From Ruegeria sp. EL01 (GTDB taxonomy: Bacteria > Pseudomonadota > Alphaproteobacteria > Rhodobacterales > Rhodobacteraceae): 57,334 bases of DNA. The DNA lies in assembly GCF_900313035.1 (NCBI RefSeq), contig NZ_OMPS01000006.1:1-57334 (forward strand). The letters run 5' to 3'. The notes beneath the pieces are model-generated. The model was not told the DNA's origin and searched no databases. It saw only the letters and a list, made by a program, of their open reading frames with translations. A program made the translations under genes and the position numbers. Positions 16,864 through 26,097 of this stretch are shown here, one piece after another; position 1 is the stretch's first letter; every line of letters begins with the position of its first letter.

Positions 16864-17967
16864 TCAGAAAGACGCGGCAGGCGCGCCAAACAAGCTTTCA
16901 TCCGGCATGACGCCCAAACCCGGTCCCGTCGGCACCGCGATATGGCCCTTTTCGATCCGAATTCCGTTTTCGACGTCGTAGTTCCCGTCGATATATGGCG
17001 CGGCCAGCCAAACGCCCTCCAGCAAATCCGGGCGAACTGTGGCCCCGATATGCGTACAGGCCGCAGCGATGATATCGCCACCCCAACTGTCATCGCAGGT
17101 GTGGGGCAAATTTCGCGCCTCGCACAGATCGCGGAATGCACGCATCGGGTACAGCCCCCCGATCCGAGTGACTTTCATGCCGAACCCATCGACCAACCCG
17201 GTTCCCGCAGCCGAGATCACCGTGTTCAGGTCGGTGCTGTTCTCATCCATATAGATGGCATGGTTTACCTGAGGCCGGATCTTTTGGAGATCCTCAACCG
17301 TGTTGCAGGGCTGTTCCATAACAAAGGGTATTTCCGGACATTCACGGCTAACCCGCAACGCGTCGCGCGTGTTCCAACCCCAATTGCCATCCACTGCCAG
17401 ACGCATACCCGAGCCATCAATGACCTCCCAAACTTTGCGGATGGTTTCGATGTCCAGCTCGACCGGACGACCACCAACTTTCACTTGCAGACGGGGGTAG
17501 CCCTCGGTCAGTTTCTCAGCCGCGAGCCGGGCAATGTCGTCTGGCGCGCCGACACCTGTGGCATAGTAGGACGGCACTGTGTGCGTGGCAGCGCCGCCGA
17601 GCAGTGCAGAAACACTGACGCCGAGATGCTTGCCCAACAAGTCATGCGCCGCGATGTCGATTGCGGCTTTGGCATAGTTATGCCCATTCAACAGCCCGTC
17701 CATGCGGCGGTGCAGGGTCAGCGGCAGAACCTCAGCCCCGATCAGACCGGGTGCCATTTGTGACAAGGCAGCGCGGGCACCTGCAGCATGCGCCTCAGCA
17801 TATGTCGGGCCAACCGGGCAGGTCTCACCCCATCCCGTCAAGCCATTGTCGGCAACCAGCTTTACCAAGGTAGTATCCAGTGCCCAGACTTCCGCTTTAG
17901 CCATCGTATAAGGGCCGTTCTTCACAGGCAGGTCATGACTGTAGATGTGGATTTCCGCGATTTTCAA
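16864..17967 (-). CDS. hpbD: Enolase-superfamily racemase, HpbD-like (4-hydroxyproline betaine / proline betaine 2-epimerase)
   Basis: The 367-residue protein belongs to the mandelate racemase/muconate cycloisomerase subgroup. The acid-base Lys pair is visible as LQVKVGG and [10 protein letters not shown]. Metal ligands are Asp in LAVDGNWGW, Glu in FVMEQPCN and Asp in YMDENSTD. From memory it is very close to HpbD of Pelagibaca bermudensis: [43 protein letters not shown] and [17 protein letters not shown] are shared almost residue for residue. HpbD epimerises C2 of trans-4-hydroxy-L-proline betaine and proline betaine, opening their catabolism. MttB-like and BCCT neighbours support the assignment. 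Confidence 0.85.
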   Translation of the reverse strand: MKIAEIHIYSHDLPVKNGPYTMAKAEVWALDTTLVKLVADNGLTGWGETCPVGPTYAEAHAAGARAALSQMAPGLIGAEVLPLTLHRRMDGLLNGHNYAKAAIDIAAHDLLGKHLGVSVSALLGGAATHTVPSYYATGVGAPDDIARLAAEKLTEGYPRLQVKVGGRPVELDIETIRKVWEVIDGSGMRLAVDGNWGWNTRDALRVSRECPEIPFVMEQPCNTVEDLQKIRPQVNHAIYMDENSTDLNTVISAAGTGLVDGFGMKVTRIGGLYPMRAFRDLCEARNLPHTCDDSWGGDIIAAACTHIGATVRPDLLEGVWLAAPYIDGNYDVENGIRIEKGHIAVPTGPGLGVMPDESLFGAPAASF

Positions 17968-18039
17968 TCTATAATCCCTGGTCTTGTTGCCTCACGAACC
18001 TCGGCCAAACTGTTGGCGGATCAATTCGGGGAGAGTGCC

Positions 18040-19587
18040 CTAATATGTCTGATTCAACTCATCTGCGGCCGGAATTTCCCGTTCCCGGCGCGCGATATAA
18101 TCCAGAAGCTCATCGTTTTTCGCTTCGTCCAGCTTGGGCTCTTCATACTCAGCCAGAAGTTTGCGCGCGTGGTTCAATGCACGTTCGGTGATCTCGACCT
18201 CGCCCTCGGCAGCCCATTGTTCGATGGAGTTGTTGTCAAACATCTCGGGCATGAAGAACGCGGTCTGGAAATTGTCCTGCGTATGCGGATGGCCCAGATA
18301 ATGCCCGCCCGGCCCGACATCCGGAACAGCAGCCAAAGCTTGATCAAAGTCACCCCACATAGGACCCTCGGCCATGCGGTAGGCCATTGCGCATTGTTCG
18401 GCATCGACGATGAACTTGGCGACCGAACAGTGCATTCCGGCCTCGTTCCAGCCCGCCGAGTGCCAGATGTAGTTCGCGCCGGAATGGATCACAGCCTGCA
18501 ACGTGGTCGCCGATTCATAGCCCGCCTGCGCGTCAAAGGTCTTGGCCCCACCCAGCGTGTTTGATGTGCGCCAGGGCACTTGGTAGTACCGCGCCATCTG
18601 CCCGATCATGAAATTCATCAGGCTGATCTCGGGCGTGCCCGCCATGGGTGCGCCGGACCTCATCGACACGGTTGACAGGTAATGGCCATAGATCGCTGGC
18701 GCTCCTTTGCGGATCACCTGCGTGTAGGCCAGTGCGCTGAGTGCTTCGGCATTCAGTTGGGCAACGGTGGCCGGTACGCTTGCCGGAGTATTGGCCCCAC
18801 CCAACACGAAAGGCGAGCAGAGGACAGGCTGGTTGCGGCGGCAGAAGGCCCGCATTGCGCCCAGCATGGTTTCATCCCAGACCAAGGGCGAGTTGCCATT
18901 GCAGTTGCCGGTTGTGACGGCGTGATCTTCAAGGAAGTCTTCGCCAAACAGGATCGCACACATGTCCAACACGTCCTCGGCATTCTTCGGCGAGGTGGTC
19001 ATGCCCATGAAGGTCTTATCCGAGTGTTTCATCGACGAATAGGTGATGCGCAGGTGACGCTGACTGATCGGGTGATCATAGGGCTCGACGATGTGATGCG
19101 CCGAGGAATGCAGCGCCGGCATCATATGGCTGAGTTTGTGGAACATGGCCAGATCGTCCAGCGTCGGATTGCGGCGGACATCGTCGAGATCCCGCAAGAA
19201 AGGCGCGCCGGTCATCGGCACGAAGATCGAGTGCTTGCCACCCAGCCGCAGGTTCTTTTTTGGGTCGCGCGCATGATAGGTAAAATCTGAAGGGATCGTG
19301 GCGATCAGTTCCCGCACCATATCCCGGTCGAAATACACCAGTTCACCCTCAACCTTTGCCCCGGCGCGTTTCCAGTCTTCCAATGCGATCGCATCGCGGA
19401 ACTGAACGCCCACATTCTCGAGGATATCCATTGAAGCATTGTCAATCCGCTCGACCTGGCTTCCGTCCATGACCTCGCACAATGGTATCGCACGGGTCAG
19501 GCCCGGCAACATGTCAAAGTTTGGTGCGGTGCGTATTGCGCGGCGAGCAGAACGCCCGCCTGATCTGGTAGTTGTGCGGATATTCAC
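18040..19587 (-). CDS. MttB-family (COG5598) methyltransferase, non-pyrrolysine type
   Basis: I prefer the GTG at 19587, preceded by GGAGG at a spacing of 8, giving 515 residues; GTG 19614 and ATG 19602 lack such a site. The family marks include ALHSSAHHIVEPYDHP, then GNCNGNSPLVWDETML and the late VGPGGHYLGHPHTQDNFQ. No in-frame amber codon is present, so it is not a pyrrolysine enzyme. Non-Pyl members such as MtgB (glycine betaine) and MtpB (proline betaine) move a methyl group to a corrinoid protein. No corrinoid protein or methyl-tetrahydrofolate transferase gene is in the window. It lies 72 bp upstream of the HpbD-like gene, probably in one operon. Confidence 0.85.
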   Translation of the reverse strand: MNIRTTTRSGGRSARRAIRTAPNFDMLPGLTRAIPLCEVMDGSQVERIDNASMDILENVGVQFRDAIALEDWKRAGAKVEGELVYFDRDMVRELIATIPSDFTYHARDPKKNLRLGGKHSIFVPMTGAPFLRDLDDVRRNPTLDDLAMFHKLSHMMPALHSSAHHIVEPYDHPISQRHLRITYSSMKHSDKTFMGMTTSPKNAEDVLDMCAILFGEDFLEDHAVTTGNCNGNSPLVWDETMLGAMRAFCRRNQPVLCSPFVLGGANTPASVPATVAQLNAEALSALAYTQVIRKGAPAIYGHYLSTVSMRSGAPMAGTPEISLMNFMIGQMARYYQVPWRTSNTLGGAKTFDAQAGYESATTLQAVIHSGANYIWHSAGWNEAGMHCSVAKFIVDAEQCAMAYRMAEGPMWGDFDQALAAVPDVGPGGHYLGHPHTQDNFQTAFFMPEMFDNNSIEQWAAEGEVEITERALNHARKLLAEYEEPKLDEAKNDELLDYIARREREIPAADELNQTY

Positions 19588-19692
19588 AAGGCGATCCTCC
19601 ATCTTACGATTCACTGTGAAGGATTCGGCGCGCAGCTACCTCTCTGATTGCGATATGTGTTTGCAGGAAGCGACACGGAGGCAAAGACGTTG

Positions 19693-19729
19693 CCAAAAAG
19701 AAAAAGCGCCACCCGAAAGGGCGGCGCTT
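19693..19729 (-). terminator. Rho-independent terminator after the BCCT transporter gene
   Basis: On the minus strand the hairpin AGCGCC-G-CCC, loop TTTC, GGG-T-GGCGCT is followed by TTTTCTTTTT. It lies 26 bp after the transporter stop and before the mttB-like gene, so that gene must have its own promoter. Confidence 0.85.
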
Positions 19730-19754
19730 GTTCATTTTTTGTCAGGCCTTGGCT

Positions 19755-21581
19755 TTATTCAGCAGCCTGCGCTCCTTGCTCGGCGTGCTTGTCGCGCTGA
19801 CCATCCCGGAACAGGGCTTTAGCTAGCGAGATACACATCAAGCCCATCACAATCGTAAACGGCAGCGCGCCGATGATCATGGCATTGCGCAAGGCATCCA
19901 TGGGGTTGTTGTCCCCTGCCGCCAGGATCAGTGCGCCGATCACAGCCGTCAAGATGACACCCCAGATGATGCGGTGCTTGATCCCAGTTTCCTGGCTGCC
20001 GCCGGACATGATGGTGTTCATCACCAGAATGCCGGAGTCAGCCGAGGTCACCAGGAAGGTCATGATCAGGATCACGCACATGACGTTCAGCATGGACAGC
20101 AGCCCGCCATCGATCATGTAGGACAGGGTCACGAACAGCTTGTTTGTGTTCGAAGCGCCGATGATCGCGCCTTCTGCGGCACCTGCCAGTTCCAGATCAA
20201 TCGCGGTGCCACCCAGAACAGTCATCCATGCAAAACACACCAGCGCCGGTGCGAACACGCAGCCCAGAATGAACTCACGCACGGAACGACCTTTGGAGAT
20301 GCGTGCCAGGAACAGACCCACGAATGGCGAGAACGCAATCCACCAGGCCCAGTAGAACGTGGTCCAACCGGACTGCCAGCCAAACTGACGACCTTGCTCA
20401 CCCGCAGCATAGGCTGCCGCCAGCGTTTCTTCGTCCAACTCAGCGGCTGCACCTTCCAGACCGCTCTTGAAGCCATCAAAACTGCCCCACGCGTTGGTTG
20501 CACCACCTATCAGGTCATCTGCATGGGCTTGCGCCGCCTCAGGCAGACCTGCTGCAAACGCATCCGCTGACAATGGACCATAGGCACCAAAGCTGAGCGA
20601 CAGGAAGTTCAGGATATAGTCGACCATCGCCGTGCCATAAGTGGTCAGGGCGAAAACGAACGAACCAAACACGACGAACGTACCCAGCAGGATAATCGAC
20701 AGAACCAGGTTCAGGTTCGACAGGTATTTAACGCCACGGCCAACACCCGACACAGCCGAGATGATCGACAGGGTCATGATGACAACAAGACCCGCGATCA
20801 GACCCACTTTGCTTGGGGTCGGCACTTCACCGGTCAGGTCCATGATCCATCCGATACCGGTAATCGCGTAGACACCGTCGATGAATTGACTGACACCAAA
20901 TCCAATGGTCACAGACACACCGAGGATGGTTGCAACCACGCCCAGAACGTCGACGACATGGCCAAGGAAGCCATTCATCAGGCGGCCAAACAGTGGCGTC
21001 AGTGCCGCGCGGATGGTCAGTGGCATATTGCGCGTATAGGCGTAGTAAGCCAGAGACAGGCCGGTCACCACATAGATTGCCCAGGCGTGAAAGCCATAAT
21101 GCAAGAATGTGTAGCGATAAGCAGACTGGATTGCCTCGGGTTCATTGCCAGCAACTGCACCCGATACGACCTCGGGGTTCGATCCCCAAAGGCCCAGTGG
21201 TTCAGCCGTGGCGAAGACCATCAGGCCCACGCCCAGTCCCGCGCCAAACATCATCGAGAACCAGGAGAAATTGGAAAACTCGGGCTTTTCACCCGCAGTG
21301 CCCATGATCCGTTTGCCGGTGGACGGGATGATAGCCACGACCGCCAGGAACAGGAAGAACACGCCCACAATGATGACGTAGAAGCTGTTGAAAACTTCCA
21401 ACAACCTACCATTCAGGCTGCCCAATGTGCTGTTTGCATTCGCAGGAAAAACCAGCGCCCAAAGGACCAGGGCAACCATGATACCTTTGCTGATCAGCGC
21501 GATCGGAACGCTGTAATTTTCATAGAATCCGGCATCTGCCGTTTCTATCTCTAGGTCCGTAAAGGGTTCGGGTACCGACAT
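19755..21581 (-). CDS. BCCT-family betaine/carnitine/choline transporter
   Basis: A 608-residue membrane protein with about 12 helices. The start has a strong ribosome site (GGAGGAAAAT before ATG). Family marks are MMFGAGLGVGLMVFATAEPL and the aromatic box TTFYWAWWIAFSPFVGLFLA followed by RISKGRSVREFILG. Tyr and Trp residues here form the quaternary-ammonium cage in BetP and CaiT. The GAGLGVG stretch lacks the usual GMGIG sodium motif residues, so ion coupling is open. An insert of about 70 residues rich in Ala and Glu lies before the aromatic box. It likely imports the betaine that the cluster degrades. Confidence 0.92.
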   Translation of the reverse strand: MSVPEPFTDLEIETADAGFYENYSVPIALISKGIMVALVLWALVFPANANSTLGSLNGRLLEVFNSFYVIIVGVFFLFLAVVAIIPSTGKRIMGTAGEKPEFSNFSWFSMMFGAGLGVGLMVFATAEPLGLWGSNPEVVSGAVAGNEPEAIQSAYRYTFLHYGFHAWAIYVVTGLSLAYYAYTRNMPLTIRAALTPLFGRLMNGFLGHVVDVLGVVATILGVSVTIGFGVSQFIDGVYAITGIGWIMDLTGEVPTPSKVGLIAGLVVIMTLSIISAVSGVGRGVKYLSNLNLVLSIILLGTFVVFGSFVFALTTYGTAMVDYILNFLSLSFGAYGPLSADAFAAGLPEAAQAHADDLIGGATNAWGSFDGFKSGLEGAAAELDEETLAAAYAAGEQGRQFGWQSGWTTFYWAWWIAFSPFVGLFLARISKGRSVREFILGCVFAPALVCFAWMTVLGGTAIDLELAGAAEGAIIGASNTNKLFVTLSYMIDGGLLSMLNVMCVILIMTFLVTSADSGILVMNTIMSGGSQETGIKHRIIWGVILTAVIGALILAAGDNNPMDALRNAMIIGALPFTIVMGLMCISLAKALFRDGQRDKHAEQGAQAAE

Positions 21582-22049
21582 ATTTTCCTCCGTGTTGTCG
21601 TTCCATAGTGTTTGTTATTGGGGAAACCCGCTAGGATCGCAGCGCTTCCCATAAGTTATTCACATGTTCGTATTTAACTTGAGCGTTTTGGTAACCAAGG
21701 ACGGTGCCCAGCGCGGAACAGAGTCTCAATCGTGCGCCCAGCCTTACCATCCCAACTCCTTCGTTCCGGTCTACCCCAGTGCTATGGGTAAGCCGTGCCA
21801 GAACCGAAAGACAAAGCCGGGCAGGTACACCCCGACAGCGTATCGGATACGACATTACATGGTCCGTCTGCGTACAGGCTCACTGATTTGATCGTCAGGC
21901 CGTTACCGACCCTTTCTGTCGGTTTGACGACTTATACAGCAAACTTAAACGCCAAATACACCTTCAACGTATCATCTGCTGGTCTTCAAGGATAAAAAAA
22001 TTAATAGTCAGGCGAAACAAACTAAATCGAAGCAAGTGACAGGACCCGA
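21582..22049. other. Divergent intergenic region between BCCT and LysR genes
   Basis: About 470 bp. It should hold the promoters of both genes. The near-palindrome GTATCGGATAC lies at about 21840. No gene-like frame with start support is visible, and the stretch just before the LysR start is A-rich. Confidence 0.5.
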
Positions 22050-22955
22050 ATGTCCCGACGCCACTACAATTTGCCCCCTCTGACCACCCTGTCAGCCTTT
22101 GAAGCGGCGGCACGACATCTGAGTTTCAAAAACGCCGCAGAAGAGCTTTCGGTGACGCCAGGGGCGGTCAGCCATCAGATTAAGGCGCTGGAAGGGTATC
22201 TTGAGACAGCGCTGTTTCAGCGCAAGCATCGAAGCGTTGATCTGACCGATGATGGAAAGGCGCTGTACGAAGCACTTTCAACCTCCTTTCGTCGAATTTC
22301 ACAAACCTTGTCTACCATCCGGGATCGGTCGTTAGGGGAAAAAGTCACGATAGGTTCGACAACGGCTGTGGCGGCGTTGTGGCTGTCTCCGGCGGTCATT
22401 CGGTTCTGGCGTGAAATGCCGGATGTGAACGTGGATCAGATTTCGCAGGATCGCCCTTTCAAGGAGCGACCGGATCTGGACTTTTTCATCAGATACGGGC
22501 GTGACCGGGATTCGAACCTGTCCCATACCCCGTTGTTTCGGGATCATCTCGTTCCTGTTGCCAGCCCGGAAGTGGCGGAAAAGCTGGTGGGCGCGGGCCT
22601 TGACGTGCTGGCCAATCAACGACTGATCCATCTGGATTCCGAGGATCGCAGCTGGACGACCTGGCCAGAATGGTTCCAGCAGCTTGGGTATCCGGGCAAA
22701 ATCTCGATCGAATCCAGCGTCAACAGCTACTCTGTCGCGCTTCAGCTTGCTCGCAAAGGCGCAGGGCTGGCGCTAGGCTGGCAGCGGTTGATTCAGCCCA
22801 TGCTTCAATCGGGGAAACTGGTGGCCATCGGACCGCGTAACCTGACGGCACCAAACCATTTTTATCTTGTGGGACGACCCGAGGAAGAGCTTTCGGAAAG
22901 CGCGCGCGCGCTTAAGAATTGGATCGTGCAGGAGGTTCACACCAGTTCGGTTTAG
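22050..22955 (+). CDS. LysR-family regulator, GcvA-like
   Basis: A 301-residue protein. The N-terminal winged helix reads LPPLTTLSAFEAAARHLSF, KNAAEELSVTPGAVSHQIKA, LEGYLETALFQRKHR, the GcvA-type version. The effector domain follows from about residue 92 (KVTIGSTTAVAALWLSP) to GAGLALGWQRLIQPML. GcvA-like proteins often control glycine or one-carbon genes, which suits a pathway that releases methyl groups. It is divergent from the BCCT gene and upstream of the Rieske gene; either or both may be targets. Confidence 0.88.
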   Translation: MSRRHYNLPPLTTLSAFEAAARHLSFKNAAEELSVTPGAVSHQIKALEGYLETALFQRKHRSVDLTDDGKALYEALSTSFRRISQTLSTIRDRSLGEKVTIGSTTAVAALWLSPAVIRFWREMPDVNVDQISQDRPFKERPDLDFFIRYGRDRDSNLSHTPLFRDHLVPVASPEVAEKLVGAGLDVLANQRLIHLDSEDRSWTTWPEWFQQLGYPGKISIESSVNSYSVALQLARKGAGLALGWQRLIQPMLQSGKLVAIGPRNLTAPNHFYLVGRPEEELSESARALKNWIVQEVHTSSV

Positions 22956-22967
22956 ATCAACTAAACC
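22949..22967 (+). terminator. Hairpin across the LysR stop codon
   Basis: GGTTTAG, loop ATCAA, CTAAACC, then TTT. The stem contains the stop codon. The short T run makes it a weak terminator at best, or an operator for the Rieske gene. Confidence 0.4.
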
Positions 22968-23054
22968 TTTGATGAGCTTTTCTGATATTGAGGCCGACCC
23001 ATAGTCTCCGCCAATACGACAGGGTCAGGTTTAACCCAGCCTCAGGAGAGTTCG

Positions 23055-24209
23055 ATGAACAAGCACAGCCCGCTGTCGTCCGTTCTGACCGATGTAAACA
23101 CGGCCAACGGCCTGCCCAACGAGCACTATGTTGACCCGGAAACCTTCGCAGAAGAAAAGCGCTCGGTCCTGTTTGCGAACTGGTCCGGCATCGGATTTGG
23201 CAAGGACGTCCCCGAAGCAGGCGACGCAAAACCGGTCGATTTTCTGGGCATGCCACTGCTGATCGTCCGGGACCGCGATGGTGAGATCGGCGTATTTCAA
23301 AACACCTGCCGGCACCGCGGCATGATCCTGGTGGACGCGCCTAAAAAGATCGGTGGCGCCATTCGGTGTCCGTATCACAGCTGGTGTTACAGCCTGAAAG
23401 GTGAATTGCGTGCGACCCCCCATGTGGGCGGCCCTGGCCAGAACAAACACGAAGACGTCAACACCAAGGATCTAGGTCTGATGCGCATCCGGTCGCACAT
23501 CTGGCGCGACGTGATCTTTGTGAACATCGATGGCAATGCCCCGGCGTTTAAAGATGCGCACGGCGCCTTGTTGGAGCGTTGGAAGGAATTCGATACGCCG
23601 ATCTTCCATGGCGGTGATGAATCGTCTTTCAAGCTTGAAATCAAAACCAACTGGAAGCTGGCCGTCGAAAACTATTGCGAAAGCTACCACCTGCCTTGGG
23701 TTCACCCGGGCCTCAACAGCTACTCCCGACTGGAAGATCACTATAACATCGAAGAGCGTGGGCATTACTCTGGGCAGGGCACGTTGGTCTATCGCCAGTT
23801 GACCGATCAAAACGGTGCAAAGCTGCCTGATTTCCCCGGTCTCGGCAGCCAATGGGATGAAGGCGCTGAGTATATTGCCCTGTATCCGAACGTATTGCTG
23901 GGCATACAGCGCGACCACAGTTTTGCGATTATTCTAGAACCCGTGGATCAGGAAAATACCGTCGAACATATCGAGCTGTACTACGCCAACGGCGAGGGTG
24001 ACACGCCCGAACACGACGGGTTGCGCGCCTCAAATGCGCAACTGTGGAAAACCGTGTTCGAAGAAGATGTATTTGTTGTCGAGGGTATGCAAAAGGGCCG
24101 TCACGGCATGTTGTTTGACGGCGGGCGTTTCTCTCCGGCGATGGATGGGCCAACCCATAATTTTCACCACTGGGTGGCAACGCAGATCGAAAACGGTCGT
24201 TCCGAGTAA
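23055..24209 (+). CDS. Rieske non-haem iron oxygenase, catalytic subunit (betaine/carnitine demethylase type)
   Basis: The ATG at 23055 follows AGGAGAG. The 384-residue protein has the Rieske site C-x-H ... C-x2-H in NTCRHRGMILV and RCPYHSWCYS, and the mononuclear iron site in ENYCESYHLPWVHPGL (two His) with a C-terminal acidic ligand. This is the GbcA/CntA/Stc2-like subgroup acting on quaternary amines by oxidative N-demethylation or C-N cleavage. No reductase partner gene is in the window, so it must borrow one. In this cluster proline betaine or hydroxyproline betaine are candidates. Confidence 0.85.
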   Translation: MNKHSPLSSVLTDVNTANGLPNEHYVDPETFAEEKRSVLFANWSGIGFGKDVPEAGDAKPVDFLGMPLLIVRDRDGEIGVFQNTCRHRGMILVDAPKKIGGAIRCPYHSWCYSLKGELRATPHVGGPGQNKHEDVNTKDLGLMRIRSHIWRDVIFVNIDGNAPAFKDAHGALLERWKEFDTPIFHGGDESSFKLEIKTNWKLAVENYCESYHLPWVHPGLNSYSRLEDHYNIEERGHYSGQGTLVYRQLTDQNGAKLPDFPGLGSQWDEGAEYIALYPNVLLGIQRDHSFAIILEPVDQENTVEHIELYYANGEGDTPEHDGLRASNAQLWKTVFEEDVFVVEGMQKGRHGMLFDGGRFSPAMDGPTHNFHHWVATQIENGRSE

Positions 24210-24253
24210 CTGGGATTGGAATGCGCAGTTTTCTGCAGGCTTGAAAGGCCGGT

Positions 24254-24499
24254 GTGACAATGGATAAAGCTGCTTTGGACAAGCTGCTGCTAGACGCGCA
24301 TTCCAGAAACGACCACCGGGATCTGGTCCGCTACTACACATTAGCGGCCGACGAGTGTGAAACCGCAGGAGATGTCGGAGCGACCTGCTTTTACTTGACA
24401 CATGCCTTTGTCTTTGCGCTTGAGGCTGGCGCACCTGAGGCCGATGCCTTGAACGCAAGGTTGGCGGGGCATGGGCGGGCCGAGAGGCTGACATTCTGA
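24254..24499 (+). CDS. Small conserved-type helical protein
   Basis: 81 residues from GTG 24254, or 79 from ATG 24260; AAGG at 24245-24248 fits the GTG better by spacing. The sequence DKLLLDAHSRNDHRDLVRYYTLAADECE, with an Ala-rich C-terminal half, looks like a tetratricopeptide-like helical hairpin. I do not recognise the family. It lies 44 bp after the Rieske gene in the same direction and may be an assembly or regulatory partner, but this is only context. Confidence 0.55.
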   Translation: MTMDKAALDKLLLDAHSRNDHRDLVRYYTLAADECETAGDVGATCFYLTHAFVFALEAGAPEADALNARLAGHGRAERLTF

Positions 24500-24623
24500 C
24501 TTTGATCCCAGTTGCTTGAGCCATCACTGGCCCGCGGCATTCCCCCACGAGACCCTGTTCAGATCCAAACATCCGCCTATAGTCTCGGGACATTGCAACG
24601 GGTCGTTTGAAAGGAACACGCAC

Positions 24624-26096
24624 ATGGATCACAGCCTCGACATGCTGATCATTGGCGCCGGTTTCTCAGGGTTGACCATGGCGCTCGAGGCCAGAAAACG
24701 CGGTATTCAGAATGTTGCAATCCTCGAGAAAGCAGATGACATCGGCGGTACCTGGCGCGAAAACACCTATCCCGGTGTGGCGTGCGATATTCCATCGCAT
24801 CTGTATTCAATGGCGACCCACCTCAATCCGGACTGGAGTCGTGCCTATGCTGGCGGGGCTGAAATTCAGGCCTACCTGAAGAAGATCGCGCGGGACGAAG
24901 GCCTGTATGATCTGTGCCATTTCCATCAGCAATTGAAATCCGCCAAATGGGATGATGAGCGCTGGCATGTGGAAACGCAAAGCGGACAGCGCTGGTCCGC
25001 CCGCTTTTTGGTCTCGGCCATCGGGGCCCTGCACATACCCAGCATTCCGGACATCCCGGGGGCTGATAGCTTTCCAGGCCCCTGTTTCCATTCGGCAGAA
25101 TGGGACCACGACCTGGATATTGCGGGCAAACGGATTGCAGTAGTGGGCACCGGCGCTTCGGCGGTGCAATTTGTGCCGGAAATTGCGAAGACCGCCGAAC
25201 ATGTCACCATCTTTCAACGTAGCGCGCCTTATGTGTTGCCGCGTCCCGATGGTCCGATTGGGCCCCGAACGAGACGCCTTTATGCACGCATCCCTCTGCT
25301 ACCTCGGCTGCGTCGCAACTTGATTTTCATGGTGTTCGAGTTCCGGCATCGTGTCTTTCGAGGCGAAGAGCGGATGGTGAACTTTGCAATGAAGATGTGG
25401 CGCAAAGCACTGGAAGATGCATTTCCCGATCCTGAGGATCAAGCGCGGCTGACTCCGGACTATAGAATTGGCTGCAAACGCATCCTGAGTTCGAACGATT
25501 GGTACCCTGCACTCGCCCGTGACAATGTCAGTATTGTTCGCCTTGGCGTGGCGTCGATAAACGGAAGCCACATTAAGGCCGCGGATGGCAGCGAAACTCA
25601 GGCTGATATTCTGATCTGGGGCACCGGTTTCCACGTGACAGATGCCACAGACGGATTGGACATTACCGGCGCAAACGATCTGACCTTGCGCGACGCCTGG
25701 GCAAACGGGATGCAGGCCAATCTTGGGACAGCCGTTGCAGGCTTCCCAAATTTCTTCATCCTGTTGGGACCGCACACGGGATTGGGCCATAACTCGGTCG
25801 TTCTGATGATTGAGGCACAGGTCACCCATATCGGGCGTGTGCTGACTGAGATGGCCCGCAAAGGGTTGACGGCGATAACCCCCGACACTGCAAAACAGGC
25901 TGCCTTCACGCAGGAAATGCAAGACCGTCACACCGACAGCGTCTGGCAGGTCGGTGGCTGTACCTCTTGGTATCAGGATGCTGCGGGGCGCAACACAACC
26001 TTGTGGCCCGGAACCGTTGGTGAATATCAAAGGCGTATGTCACAATCCGGATTAGAACAGTACGTGCCCGCCCCGGTCAGTAACGGAGACACATGA
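24624..26096 (+). CDS. Flavin-containing / Baeyer-Villiger-type monooxygenase
   Basis: From the ATG at 24624 (after GAAAGGA) the protein has 490 residues. FAD fold: MLIIGAGFSGLTMALEARKR; ATG-like GGTWRENTYPGVACDIPSH; the NADPH fold is VVGTGASAVQFVPEI. The Baeyer-Villiger fingerprint region reads FHSAEWDH. A longer frame to 24516 has no start support. The following gene is an alpha/beta hydrolase 2 bp away, a pairing typical of ketone oxidation to an ester and then ester cleavage. Substrate unknown; it may be separate from betaine use. Confidence 0.85.
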   Translation: MDHSLDMLIIGAGFSGLTMALEARKRGIQNVAILEKADDIGGTWRENTYPGVACDIPSHLYSMATHLNPDWSRAYAGGAEIQAYLKKIARDEGLYDLCHFHQQLKSAKWDDERWHVETQSGQRWSARFLVSAIGALHIPSIPDIPGADSFPGPCFHSAEWDHDLDIAGKRIAVVGTGASAVQFVPEIAKTAEHVTIFQRSAPYVLPRPDGPIGPRTRRLYARIPLLPRLRRNLIFMVFEFRHRVFRGEERMVNFAMKMWRKALEDAFPDPEDQARLTPDYRIGCKRILSSNDWYPALARDNVSIVRLGVASINGSHIKAADGSETQADILIWGTGFHVTDATDGLDITGANDLTLRDAWANGMQANLGTAVAGFPNFFILLGPHTGLGHNSVVLMIEAQVTHIGRVLTEMARKGLTAITPDTAKQAAFTQEMQDRHTDSVWQVGGCTSWYQDAAGRNTTLWPGTVGEYQRRMSQSGLEQYVPAPVSNGDT

Positions 26097-26097
26097 T

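Noticed and set aside
18040..19614. Pyrrolysine-containing trimethylamine methyltransferase
   Set aside because: The frame has no internal amber codon; it is a non-Pyl family member.
21631..21855. 74-residue frame in the BCCT-LysR interval
   Set aside because: No recognisable features and no ribosome site; the interval is expected to be regulatory.
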